DNA of 40,389 bases from Bryobacteraceae bacterium (GTDB lineage Bacteria > Acidobacteriota > Terriglobia > Bryobacterales > Bryobacteraceae): the NCBI GenBank assembly GCA_025927575.1, contig JAICLJ010000023.1, positions 1-40,389 on the forward strand, read 5' to 3'. Every line of letters starts with the position of its first letter. Positions within the stretch are counted from its first letter, which is position 1. Positions 31,563-39,614 of the stretch are shown piece after piece. Under the pieces are notes generated by a model that saw only the letters and a list, made by a program, of their open reading frames with translations, ran no database searches and was not told the origin of the DNA. The position numbers and the translations under genes are program-made.

Positions 31563-32294
31563 ATGAGAAAGCTTAAGTTTTTGATCGGCATTTGGGTGAT
31601 GAGCATGGTCGTTGCCGGCCAGGCTTCAAACGCCGCCGCCACCACGGCGAAACGCGTTGGTGGAACGCTGGCCGTGAGGCAGGAAGCCATTCCGGAAGAG
31701 AAACAAACGTCGCCCCAGGAGATCTCGGCCCGCTCGATGCAGGCGTCGATCGAGAAACAGATAGCGGCGGTACAACCCCAAGCGGGCGCAGGCGCCCCAA
31801 CCGACGGGTTTTTCTCCATAAGCTGGCTGAACCCGCCAACAGTATCCGCTCCGCCGCCGAACTGGCAATGCCAGCCAGTGCCTGATGCGGACCTCAACGC
31901 GCTGATTAAAGGACCAGCAAGGAAGGAAGGGGTCAGCCCGGAACTGGTCACGTCGGTGATCCGGCGCGAATCGGCCGGCTATCCATGCGCAGTTTCGGAC
32001 AAAGGCGCGATCGGACTGATGCAACTGATGCCTGAAGTAGCCGCCGAGCTCGGAGTGGATCCCTATGATCCCAGACAGAATATCGAAGGCGCCACCAAGT
32101 ATTTGAAGACTTTGATTTCGCGCTATAAGGGCGACCTAAAACTTGCCCTGAGCGCCTACAATGCCGGCCCGCAACGCGTCGATGAAACGGGCGCCATGCC
32201 GCCCATCCCCGAGACAATGGCCTATGTCGCAGCCATTCTGCAGGACCTGAACAAATCGCCGGCGGAAGCTGGGCAGAAAGGGGCCGGCCGCTGA
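31563..32294 (+). CDS. Exported lytic transglycosylase (SLT domain), probably flagellar
   Basis: This 243-residue protein starts with a signal peptide (KFLIGIWVMSMVVAGQA) and a low-complexity region to about residue 105. A compact SLT/Slt70-type lysozyme-like domain follows: the catalytic Glu in IRRESAGYPCAVS (about 136), GAIGLMQLMPEVA, NIEGATKYLKTLISRYKGD, and LALSAYNAGPQRV. It cleaves peptidoglycan between MurNAc and GlcNAc. Lying between flgJ (which lacks a muramidase domain) and fliM, it is the likely enzyme that opens the wall for the rod, as SltF does elsewhere. That role is inference from position. Confidence 0.88.
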   Translation: MRKLKFLIGIWVMSMVVAGQASNAAATTAKRVGGTLAVRQEAIPEEKQTSPQEISARSMQASIEKQIAAVQPQAGAGAPTDGFFSISWLNPPTVSAPPPNWQCQPVPDADLNALIKGPARKEGVSPELVTSVIRRESAGYPCAVSDKGAIGLMQLMPEVAAELGVDPYDPRQNIEGATKYLKTLISRYKGDLKLALSAYNAGPQRVDETGAMPPIPETMAYVAAILQDLNKSPAEAGQKGAGR

Positions 32295-32330
32295 ATCGAC
32301 CGCGAAATATTCATCGGCCTTTTTTGACGC

Positions 32331-33359
32331 ATGCAGCCAGACTTACCGTCCGAGAATGACACGAGCAGTGTTAGAGTGAATCCGCTCGACAAACCGCAAA
32401 CAAGCGACTCAGAAGGCGCGTCGGAGAAGGCGAGGGCGCTCGCGAGCAAACCGAGACCGCCCGAGATATTCGATTTCAAGCGGCCTGACCGCATTGCGAA
32501 ATCGCAATTGCGGGCGATCTACGCACTTCATGAGTCGTTCGCCAGAAACCTGGCATCGAGCCTCTCGGCTTACCTGCGTTCCTACCTCACGGTGAATCTG
32601 GTCAGCGTCGAGCAGCAATCGTACGGCGAGTTTCTGGAACGGCTTGCCGTCCCGTCCTGCATCGTCTCGCTGAGCCTGCGGCCCCACGACGGAAATGCAA
32701 TTATTGAAATCGGCCCGGCACTCATCTTTCCGATTCTGGAAATCATTCTTGGAGGAAAAGGAACCGCGGTCACCGAGATCTCAAATCGGGAAATCACCGA
32801 AATCGAGCAACAACTTCTCGATACTCTCTTCCGGGTTATCCTGAACGACCTCAAAGAAGCCTGGAAGGCTATCACCGCGATCAATTTCAAGATCGAAGCC
32901 ATCGCCACCGTCCCGCAGAGCCTGCAGATCCTTTCGCCTACAGAGGCAGTAGTCGCTCTGGTTTTCGAGGTGGGAATCGGAGACCATATCGGCAAGCTGA
33001 ACCTGGCCATACCGGCCATCAATATAAAAATGGTCGGTCAGCGATTCGATCAACAGTGGTCGTCGCGAAGGGCAGTGTCGAGCGAAGCCGATCGTTCACG
33101 CATGCTGGGATTTGTCGGCGAGGCGAACGTGACGCTCGACACCCGCTTGAGCGGCCCTCGTGTCGCGCTGCAACATCTGTTGAATTTACAGATAGGCGAT
33201 TGTCTGCAGTTCGATTATCCGGTAAAGCGTGCAATCGATTGCCGGATGAACGGCATTGCCAAATTTCAGGGCCGCGTGGTCGAAAGTAACAACCGGAGAG
33301 CTTTTCTGGTGGAGGAATTACCGACGCTGCCGCGGACTCCCGCTACTCCCGAGAGCTGA
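32331..33359 (+). CDS. fliM: Flagellar motor switch protein FliM without N-terminal CheY-binding motif
   Basis: This 342-residue C-ring protein has the CheC-like middle domain (RAIYALHESFARNLASSLSA, IEIGPALIFPILEIILGGKG, EIEQQLLDTLFRVILNDLKE) and a C-terminal SpoA domain (RVALQHLLNLQIGDCLQFDY). Typical FliM starts with LSQxEIDALL, the peptide that binds phosphorylated CheY. Here the first ~50 residues are acidic/Ser-rich (SENDTSSVRVNPLDKPQ) and contain no such motif. An in-frame TGA two codons upstream of the ATG excludes a longer N-terminus. The gene follows the transglycosylase by 36 bases and precedes a FliN gene by 29. The fold is certain. Response to CheY through the usual route is doubtful. 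Confidence 0.92.
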   Translation: MQPDLPSENDTSSVRVNPLDKPQTSDSEGASEKARALASKPRPPEIFDFKRPDRIAKSQLRAIYALHESFARNLASSLSAYLRSYLTVNLVSVEQQSYGEFLERLAVPSCIVSLSLRPHDGNAIIEIGPALIFPILEIILGGKGTAVTEISNREITEIEQQLLDTLFRVILNDLKEAWKAITAINFKIEAIATVPQSLQILSPTEAVVALVFEVGIGDHIGKLNLAIPAINIKMVGQRFDQQWSSRRAVSSEADRSRMLGFVGEANVTLDTRLSGPRVALQHLLNLQIGDCLQFDYPVKRAIDCRMNGIAKFQGRVVESNNRRAFLVEELPTLPRTPATPES

Positions 33360-33388
33360 ATCTGTCTGGTCTTAAAAAGGAAGCAATT

Positions 33389-33718
33389 TTGAATAAACCT
33401 ATCGAGAATCAATCTCCGGACGGGAGCATTTGTGGCTCGTCACAACCCGGCACGAATGTATTGTTCGATGTAGAGTTGCCCGTTACGGTGTCATTCGGCC
33501 GCGCCGAACGGCGCCTAATTGACGTGGCGGCGCTGACTCGTGGCGATTTGATCGAGTTGGACCGCACGGTGGAAGATCCCGTAGAACTGCTGATCAATAA
33601 CCATGTCATCGCTCGCGGAGACATCGTAATTATCGAAGGCCACTACGGGTTTGTGATCACTGAAATTGTCAGCCTGGAGGAACGTTTACGGCAAAGTCAG
33701 GAGATCCTTGCCAATTAG
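33389..33718 (+). CDS. fliN: Flagellar motor switch protein FliN
   Basis: This 109-residue protein has the standard FliN length and layout: a ~28-residue arm, then the SpoA domain VLFDVELPVTVSFGRAERRL, GDLIELDRTVEDPVELLINN, HVIARGDIVIIEGHYGFVITEI. It begins at TTG with AAAAAGGAAG eight bases upstream. No ATG is available, so the TTG start is well supported. It follows fliM and probably pairs with it in the C-ring. The domain is nearly superimposable on the SpoA part of the protein at 15149 and less like the minimal FliN at 22641. It converges with the unknown gene at 33739 after 20 bases. Confidence 0.92.
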   Translation: MNKPIENQSPDGSICGSSQPGTNVLFDVELPVTVSFGRAERRLIDVAALTRGDLIELDRTVEDPVELLINNHVIARGDIVIIEGHYGFVITEIVSLEERLRQSQEILAN

Positions 33719-33738
33719 AACGAGTTCTTGAACTGCTG

Positions 33739-34068
33739 TTACGCGAGGAGACGATGAGCCGGGTAAAGCAGATGTGCCGGGATGCCACCGAACGCCGAAA
33801 GCGAGTCTTTCCCTAGGTTCCTGCGCAGGGCAATCTGATCGGCGCCATTACGGGCTTCGACAGTCACCGAGGAAAGTGTACGCCTGACTGTAAAGGCTTT
33901 GCTAGCTGAATATGCCTGCTGAAGCGCGGCGATGTTCCAGCCCTCCGCGTCGACAATGCGCAAACAGCCGCTTTCTCCAACCAGAATGGCAATCTCGCAG
34001 GGCGAATTGTTTTCGTCCGAAGCAGCCGTTTCAAGGATACCGCCGGCATCGTGGAGGAATGGGCTCAC
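33739..34068 (-). CDS. Small conserved-looking protein of unknown function, downstream of fliJ
   Basis: I do not recognise this 109-residue protein. It starts at GTG 44 bases after fliJ on the same strand, with a hairpin in between. The predicted structure is mixed: strands EIAILVGESGCLRIVDAE, a helix WNIAALQQAYSA, strands AFTVRRTLSSVTVEARNG. It has no signal peptide, membrane segment or cysteine motif (a single CEI and GCL). Codon use looks like its neighbours. Its place at the end of the flgB-fliJ block suggests either a flagellar accessory protein or an unlinked housekeeping gene. The GTG start has no clear ribosome-binding site, so the start is uncertain. Confidence 0.55.
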   Translation of the reverse strand: MSPFLHDAGGILETAASDENNSPCEIAILVGESGCLRIVDAEGWNIAALQQAYSASKAFTVRRTLSSVTVEARNGADQIALRRNLGKDSLSAFGGIPAHLLYPAHRLLA

Positions 34069-34094
34069 GACTCATATATCGGACAGTTCCCGAA

Positions 34095-34114
34095 AAGCTT
34101 CGGAGTCGAAGCTT
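34095..34114 (-). terminator. Hairpin at the 3' end of fliJ (probable terminator or attenuator)
   Basis: A perfect 8-bp inverted repeat, AAGCTTCG / CGAAGCTT, with a 4-base loop begins inside the fliJ stop codon. On the minus strand it is followed by TT after the stem TT (reading CTTTTC). The stem is strong but the T-run is short, so termination is probably partial. It separates the flgB-fliJ unit from the small unknown gene. Confidence 0.5.
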
Positions 34115-34574
34115 ATTCCTCGATCTGGCGGTCGCGATTGGATTGCCGGACCCACTTTGCGGATGTGAACTCAGATACCAGTTCTTCGAGTTCGCGATTT
34201 TGGCCGGTCAGCCAGTCGACCTTCCGGCGATCGCGAAGATTCTCAAGCAGGCGAACACTCGTTTGCGCCCCCCGGACGGCCACTTTTTGCCGTTCGATGT
34301 CCCTCGCTATCTGAGCGATGGCGGCGTGCAGCTCCGCGCGCTCCCGATCGGAGCGCAAACGATAGAGTTCAAGGGCGTTCAAATCCGCTGCCGGTAAAAG
34401 CGTCTGGCGTGTCGTTTGGAGGATCGCTTCGCGCAACTGTTGCTCCTTCAGATGGACTGCCTCGCGGAGATTCTCTTCTCGCCGGCGAAGCGCTTCGATC
34501 TTCGCTTTCTCCATCTTCAGTTGCGCCTCGCGGAGTTTCAGAACTCGTTCGGGACGAAAAACGAACTTCGGCAT
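34113..34574 (-). CDS. fliJ: Flagellar export protein FliJ
   Basis: This 153-residue protein is almost wholly a charged coiled coil (FRPERVLKLREAQLKMEKAK, EALRRREENLREAVHLKEQQ, ERAELHAAIAQIARDIERQK). That is the FliJ pattern. FliJ is the gamma-subunit-like stalk that couples the FliI ATPase ring to FlhA. The start (MPKFVFRP) lies two bases after the fliI stop. The longer frame to 34691 would overlap fliI by 115 bases and is rejected. Sequence conservation is low in this family, so position after fliI is important evidence. Confidence 0.9.
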   Translation of the reverse strand: MPKFVFRPERVLKLREAQLKMEKAKIEALRRREENLREAVHLKEQQLREAILQTTRQTLLPAADLNALELYRLRSDRERAELHAAIAQIARDIERQKVAVRGAQTSVRLLENLRDRRKVDWLTGQNRELEELVSEFTSAKWVRQSNRDRQIEE

Positions 34575-34576
34575 GC

Positions 34577-35899
34577 TTAGCCTAAGGCCTGTGAAAGCTG
34601 GCTGAGTTGATTCAACGTCTCGTCCCGGCTGGAGGGCACGCCGGCATCCTGCCGCAAGAAGTCTAAAATTTCTGATCGAGTACCGATGCACCGATCGAGC
34701 TTCGGGTTGGCCCCCGCGACGTATGCTCCCAACTGAATCAGGTCCTCCGAATCCTTATAGGTTGAGAGGGCGTCCCGTAACCGGCGGGCGTTGTCGTTCT
34801 GCTGCGGCGTCGATATTGCCGATTGAAGCCGGCTGAGGGAGTTCAAGATATCAATCGCCGGATAGTGGCCGGCCGCGCCAAGCTGTCTCGAAAGAACGAT
34901 ATGTCCATCGAGAAGCCCGCGGACGGCGTCGCAGACCGGTTCATTGAAGTCATCACCTTCAACCAGAACCGTGAAGAAGCCGGTGATGGAACCTGCCGGA
35001 AAATTGCCCGCGCGTTCAAATACCTTCGGCAGCATGTGGAATACAGACGGGGTATAACCTTTTTGACTTGGTGGTTCCCCAGCCGCGAGCCCGATCTCTC
35101 GCTGGGCCATAGCAAGCCGCGTTACGGAATCCATCATGAGTAGGACGTTGGCGCCCCGATCGCGGAAGTACTCCGCAATGGCGAGCGCCACGAACGCGGC
35201 GCGTACGCGAAGCGGCGCCGGGCGGTCGGACGTAGCAACGACGGTAACGGCGCGTTTCATGCCTTCCTGTCCTAATTCCCGCTCAAGAAACGCACGAACT
35301 TCGCGATTGCGTTCTCCGATAAGGGCAATGACGGTCACATCCGCTGTGTTGTGCTTACAGATGGCGCCGAGTAATGTGCTCTTTCCGACCCCACTCCCTC
35401 CAAAGAGGCCGACACGCTGCCCTTTACCGCAAGGCAACATACTGTCGATGGCGCGAATCCCCGTTACCAGGGGTTCCGTTATGTGTTCACGGTCTAGCGG
35501 ACTAGGAGCGGGACGATAAAGATCGTACGATGTTTCAGTGGCGATGGCGGGGCCGCTATCCATGGGTTGGCCAAAGCCATCGAGTACACGGCCCAGCAGT
35601 GCGGTCCCAACGGCAACGCGCGAATCTTCACTCCGCGCGACGATATGGTCTCCCGGTTGAAGGCCGTCCGTTTCTTCAAGGGGCATCGACAGAATACGGC
35701 GCTCGCGGAAGCCGATCACCTGGGTCCGGATGCGGCGGCCGTCAAGGGTCTGAATTTCGCAGAAATCGCCGATCGCGACAGCGGGCCCCTTGGATTCGAT
35801 CAGCAGTCCGGTCACTTCCGTGACCTCGCCCCGCCAGATTCCCGTGCTCGCCCGGTCTACTTGGCCGATATAACTCTGGATGTCAATCGATAGCGACAT
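34577..35899 (-). CDS. fliI: Flagellum-specific ATPase FliI
   Basis: This 440-residue ATPase is homologous to the F1 beta subunit and powers or primes export of flagellar substrates. Walker A is GLFGGSGVGKST (164-175) and Walker B is NVLLMMDSVTR (about 255-264). DRGANV, the catalytic GERNREVR and the C-terminal AGANPKLDR segment are all in place. The N-terminal beta-barrel and the DGFGQPMD linker are normal. It overlaps the 3' end of fliH by 17 bases and is followed by fliJ after two. Confidence 0.96.
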   Translation of the reverse strand: MSLSIDIQSYIGQVDRASTGIWRGEVTEVTGLLIESKGPAVAIGDFCEIQTLDGRRIRTQVIGFRERRILSMPLEETDGLQPGDHIVARSEDSRVAVGTALLGRVLDGFGQPMDSGPAIATETSYDLYRPAPSPLDREHITEPLVTGIRAIDSMLPCGKGQRVGLFGGSGVGKSTLLGAICKHNTADVTVIALIGERNREVRAFLERELGQEGMKRAVTVVATSDRPAPLRVRAAFVALAIAEYFRDRGANVLLMMDSVTRLAMAQREIGLAAGEPPSQKGYTPSVFHMLPKVFERAGNFPAGSITGFFTVLVEGDDFNEPVCDAVRGLLDGHIVLSRQLGAAGHYPAIDILNSLSRLQSAISTPQQNDNARRLRDALSTYKDSEDLIQLGAYVAGANPKLDRCIGTRSEILDFLRQDAGVPSSRDETLNQLSQLSQALG

Positions 35900-36608
35900 C
35901 AGACTTTCGAAGACGGTCCGTAAGGCCGCGTTCGATTTCTTTTAGATTAGTGTCCACGGAGACATCAAATTCTCCCCGGATCGTCTCTATGATCAGACTG
36001 CCGGCCTCAAGCTTTGGCTCAGGCGCAATTTCCACTGCGGACCCGGGATGCAGTTGAGCAAGTCTTTGCTGCAACACTTCCCGGTGACCAGGGTGTACCC
36101 GGATTTTAATAATGTCGCGCGCGTTCATTCGCTCAAGAGCGACGCGAATCAATCCCGCTATGGCCTCCGGATCTGTATTTAATTCCCGATGCAGCACCTT
36201 CCGGGCAATGGCCAACGCCAGTTGCAGAAGATCCGCCTCCGCTTCATCCCGTAATTTACGCTTGACCCCGCGTACTTCGTCGATCGAGTGTGCAAGGCGA
36301 GCAAGCATCGCTTCCACCTGAGCAGCCGCCTGCTGCCGGCCGGAAGCCTCCCCATCCTGAAACCCTTGCCGACGTGCTTCCTCCACCTGCCGTTCAATGC
36401 TCGCTTCCAACTCGGCTACGCGCGCGTGCATCTGTCGTGCCTGTCCTTCGTCGTTCGCCAAAAGCGCGCGCGACGATTGCTGCGCTTGCGCACTCAAAGC
36501 CGGTGCTGATGCCGAACCATAGGATATGGCCTCCGGTGTCGCGCCTGGACGCCACCGTACCGCCTGTACCTGGAGGCGGCTGCCGCCGCGCAGCACTTTA
36601 GACAACAT
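35883..36608 (-). CDS. fliH: Flagellar assembly protein FliH
   Basis: This 241-residue protein has a long central coiled coil (QARQMHARVAELEASIERQV, DGEASGRQQAAAQVEAM) and a C-terminal domain like the V/F-ATPase peripheral stalk (LALAIARKVLHRELNTDPEA, IKIRVHPGHREVLQQRL, EIAPEPKLEAGSLIIETIRG). FliH regulates FliI and tethers it to FliN. The G-x3-G repeats typical of FliH are represented only by GFQDGEASG. ATG 36608 is preferred over 36641 because it overlaps fliG by 11 rather than 44 bases and has AGGCGG upstream. Confidence 0.9.
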   Translation of the reverse strand: MLSKVLRGGSRLQVQAVRWRPGATPEAISYGSASAPALSAQAQQSSRALLANDEGQARQMHARVAELEASIERQVEEARRQGFQDGEASGRQQAAAQVEAMLARLAHSIDEVRGVKRKLRDEAEADLLQLALAIARKVLHRELNTDPEAIAGLIRVALERMNARDIIKIRVHPGHREVLQQRLAQLHPGSAVEIAPEPKLEAGSLIIETIRGEFDVSVDTNLKEIERGLTDRLRKSDVAID

Positions 36609-37638
36609 ACTGATCGCCGCCTGCGGCGCGTAAGCTGACAACGCCCTCGGATTCGAGCTTTCTCAACGTCGATATTACTTCTTGTTGAGCAAGTTCCACG
36701 TCTTTGACTCGCACAGCACCAAGCGCATCCATATCCTCTCTCATCATTTCAGCGCCGCGCTCCGACATGTTTTGCATGAAATGATCCTTCAGTTGGTCCC
36801 GGGTTCCCTTTAGCGAGAGCATTAGAGTCTTGCGGTCCACGCGGCTCATCAGTTCTCTGATTGCATTTTTATCCAGCGACAACAGATCGTCAAAGACGAA
36901 CATAAGCTGGCGGATTGTTTCAACCAGGCTGGGGGCATTGTGTTCAATGGACAGCATCAATTCCTTACTGGCATCGGAGTCGAGCCTGTTAAAGATCTCC
37001 GCGACCGCATGAACGCCGCCATACGATTCCCGGCTAAATTCGCCAAGGGCATTCAGCTTCTGACCAATGACAGTGGCAATCTTGTTGATCACATCGGGAC
37101 TTATCTGGTCGAGGCTGGCTACGCGTAACGCGATATCGGCCCGTTGCGCCGCCGGTAAAGAGGACAAGAGAGCGGCTGCCTGATGAGGATTGAGATGCGA
37201 AAGAACCAAGGCTATGGTTTGTGGATGCTCCGCATGAAGAAACTTGGCGAGTTGCTGGGGGTCTGCTTTCTGCAGTGCATCGAAGTTCGCCATATCGTGT
37301 CCGAGCGCGCCAATCAGCCGCTCTACCATCTTCTTCGCTACTTCGGTCCCGAAAGCATTCATCAACATATTTCTGGCGTAGTCGATGCCGCCTTTGACCA
37401 CATAATCACGAACCGTGGTCATTTGGAAGAACTCTTCAAGCACCGCTTCCGATTGTTGGGCGGGAACGCTCTTCAGGCGCGCTACTTCGCGCGTGACTGC
37501 CTGGACATCGTGTTCAGACAATTGTTTCAGCAGATCGGCGCTGGTCTGTTCGCCAACCGACGCGAGCAAAATAGCCGCTTTGCGGATGCCGGTTAGCGGG
37601 GAGTCTGCCTCCGGTTGTGAGATGGCGATGTTTGACAC
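36598..37638 (-). CDS. fliG: Flagellar motor switch protein FliG
   Basis: This 346-residue C-ring protein transmits torque from the stator. Landmarks are GIRKAAILLASVGEQTSADL at the FliF-binding end, the EHPQT motif (137-141), the GGVHAVAEIFNRLD middle domain and the torque helix NMSERGAEMMREDMDALGAV. The charged positions that face MotA are kept, with Glu for Asp at one. The motor domain therefore looks functional. The start is GTG, five bases after the fliF stop. The AGGAG upstream lies about 14 bases away inside fliF. Length is normal. Confidence 0.95.
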   Translation of the reverse strand: MSNIAISQPEADSPLTGIRKAAILLASVGEQTSADLLKQLSEHDVQAVTREVARLKSVPAQQSEAVLEEFFQMTTVRDYVVKGGIDYARNMLMNAFGTEVAKKMVERLIGALGHDMANFDALQKADPQQLAKFLHAEHPQTIALVLSHLNPHQAAALLSSLPAAQRADIALRVASLDQISPDVINKIATVIGQKLNALGEFSRESYGGVHAVAEIFNRLDSDASKELMLSIEHNAPSLVETIRQLMFVFDDLLSLDKNAIRELMSRVDRKTLMLSLKGTRDQLKDHFMQNMSERGAEMMREDMDALGAVRVKDVELAQQEVISTLRKLESEGVVSLRAAGGDQYVV

Positions 37639-37643
37639 GGGAG

Positions 37644-39281
37644 CTATGTATTCTCCTGTATCCAGCTCTGAAGAATGTTAGCCGGCACAGCAATATCTTT
37701 CTTCGCCGATTCCCGGATCTCCTTCCGGAGAAGTTCGCTCTTTCGAGTGGAAGCTCCAGACAGCTTCAATGTTGCCTGCGCCGCCAGTTGAGCGTTTTCC
37801 CGCTCGGCGGCATTCAACGCGTCGGGCGCCGGACCGCTGCCGAGAGCCGGATGTAACTGTACCGGGGCGGACTTTCTTTTCTTTTTTAGCCAAACCAGGC
37901 CCGCGCATGCGATGAACAAAGCCACGGCCGCTCCCGCCGCTGCTGACATATAGACGCTGGGATTGCGAAGTGATTCGCGCAGATTCTGGGGCTTCGGCGC
38001 CGCCGGCGTGGAATGCGGAGCAACACCGGTCGCCTCCAAAACAGTGGCTTCAAAGGGAACCGAACTCACCACAATCTGATCGCCGCGCTCCTGCACAAAT
38101 CCAGTCAAACCGGCTACGACGTCGTGAACTGCCTTTTGAAGTTCCGCAGTCGGTGGTACAAGCGTAGCCTTTCGGTTCTTGCCGGCGCCCGACCATCGGA
38201 TATTCTGGTCCAGCAACACCGATACCGAGATCCGCTTTATGCCCCCTTCCGGCAAGTGCGTCTTTCGGATCAAATGGCTGGTCTGGTAAGTTACGTTTTC
38301 TGTCCGGCGACTCGTTGTGGAAGAGGGGCCGCTCGCGGGCCGGGCGGCAGGCCGCGGCAAGTTAGTTGCCGTACCGGGAATTCCGGCTATCGCGCCGCCG
38401 CCGGAACCGACCACGTCCTCGGATTTCTGCGAGCTAACAATCACGGACTTATTCGGATCGAATGTCTCTTCGCTCTGCTCGGCGCTCGTGATATCGCAAT
38501 CGACGGTCACGCCCGCGCGAAACTTGTCGCGGCCCAGCATTGGCACAAGTGAAGAATTGATCTTCTCCAGGAAATCGCGTTCAATTGTTTGCCGGCGGCT
38601 GTTAGCTGCATCGGATGCATCTTCTTCAGGCGAGCGTTTGCGGTGGCTGAGCAATACGCCGGCTGTGTCAACGACGGATACATCACTCGGATCCAAGTCT
38701 TCAACGGCGTTGGCGACTAGTTGTTGAATAGCTATGACGTTTCGCGGCAAGAGCTCGCCGCCAGGCTTGAGGGATACGACAACACTCGCTTTCGCCGGTT
38801 CCCTCTGATCGACAAAGACGGAGTTCTGCGCCTGCGTCAGATGCACACGGGCCTGATCGATGCACTCAAGGGTGCCGATCGATCGCTCCAGTTCTCCTTC
38901 CAAAGCTCGCAGATAGTTTATGTGCTCGACAAACTCTGTCGCGCCGAAGTTGGTTTTATCAAACAGCTCAAACCCGATGCGTCCCGATTTCGGTAGTCCC
39001 GCGGCCGCCATGTCTAGCCGCAACTCCGCAACTTTTGCGGAAGGAACGGAGATGACGCCCCCGGTTTCGGACAATCGGTATTCAGTCCCGCTTTCCTTAA
39101 TCTTTTGGACAATGACAGACGCTTCCGCGGGAGCGACACCGGTGAACAGCGGCTTAAAATCCTGCTGATGCCGCCATGAGGTGAATGCGTAGACGCTGAG
39201 GAGGGCGAACAGCGCGGCGATACCGGTCGAGATCTTCTGTTTTAGCGAGAAGCTCGCGAACAACTTCTTAATCTGATCCAT
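37644..39281 (-). CDS. fliF: Flagellar MS-ring protein FliF
   Basis: This 545-residue membrane-ring protein has the first membrane helix at about 17-33 (GIAALFALLSVYAFTSW), and the periplasmic ring-building motifs follow. These include GGVISVPSAKVAELRLDMAA, ALEGELERSIGTLECIDQAR, and AKASVVVSLKPGGEL. A second helix (SAAAGAAVALFIACAGLVWL) lies near 440-460. The C-terminal tail IRESAKKDIAVPANILQSWI binds FliG. It follows fliE by 15 bases. Everything expected for a full-length FliF is present. Confidence 0.95.
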   Translation of the reverse strand: MDQIKKLFASFSLKQKISTGIAALFALLSVYAFTSWRHQQDFKPLFTGVAPAEASVIVQKIKESGTEYRLSETGGVISVPSAKVAELRLDMAAAGLPKSGRIGFELFDKTNFGATEFVEHINYLRALEGELERSIGTLECIDQARVHLTQAQNSVFVDQREPAKASVVVSLKPGGELLPRNVIAIQQLVANAVEDLDPSDVSVVDTAGVLLSHRKRSPEEDASDAANSRRQTIERDFLEKINSSLVPMLGRDKFRAGVTVDCDITSAEQSEETFDPNKSVIVSSQKSEDVVGSGGGAIAGIPGTATNLPRPAARPASGPSSTTSRRTENVTYQTSHLIRKTHLPEGGIKRISVSVLLDQNIRWSGAGKNRKATLVPPTAELQKAVHDVVAGLTGFVQERGDQIVVSSVPFEATVLEATGVAPHSTPAAPKPQNLRESLRNPSVYMSAAAGAAVALFIACAGLVWLKKKRKSAPVQLHPALGSGPAPDALNAAERENAQLAAQATLKLSGASTRKSELLRKEIRESAKKDIAVPANILQSWIQENT

Positions 39282-39296
39282 TCGCGGTGCTCAGCC

Positions 39297-39608
39297 TCAG
39301 AGCTGCATCTTCATGATTTCCTGGTAGGCCGACACGATCTTGTTTCGTATCTGCATGCCCAGATCGAAAGCGATGTCGGCACGCTGGGTGGCGATCGCAA
39401 CATTGTGCAGCTCCTCGCCTTGCCCGGAAAGGAAACGCTGGATGGACTGGTCCGCATGGGACCGCTGTGCTTCAACTTGCGTGATCGCCGAACTCAGAAG
39501 CGAGCCGAAATCAACGGACTTATTCTGAGAGCCTGGCGTGACGGGAGCAATTGAATCGACGCTGAGAAGTTGCGGCGCGTGGCCGATGGATGAAATTGGG
39601 ATGGACAT
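39297..39608 (-). CDS. fliE: Flagellar MS ring-rod adaptor FliE
   Basis: This 103-residue protein is mostly helical. The C-terminal part, ELHNVAIATQRADIAFDLGM followed by QIRNKIVSAYQEIMKMQL, is the FliE signature. FliE joins the MS ring to the rod and is the first exported subunit. The preceding FGSLLSSAITQVEAQRSHAD is also typical. It lies between flgC (six-base gap) and fliF, the standard order. Confidence 0.94.
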   Translation of the reverse strand: MSIPISSIGHAPQLLSVDSIAPVTPGSQNKSVDFGSLLSSAITQVEAQRSHADQSIQRFLSGQGEELHNVAIATQRADIAFDLGMQIRNKIVSAYQEIMKMQL

Positions 39609-39614
39609 ATCCGA

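Noticed and set aside
31496-31951. N-terminal extension of the fliS frame up to 31951
   Set aside because: The extra 150 codons are antisense to the lytic transglycosylase; FliS homology starts at ATG 31495.
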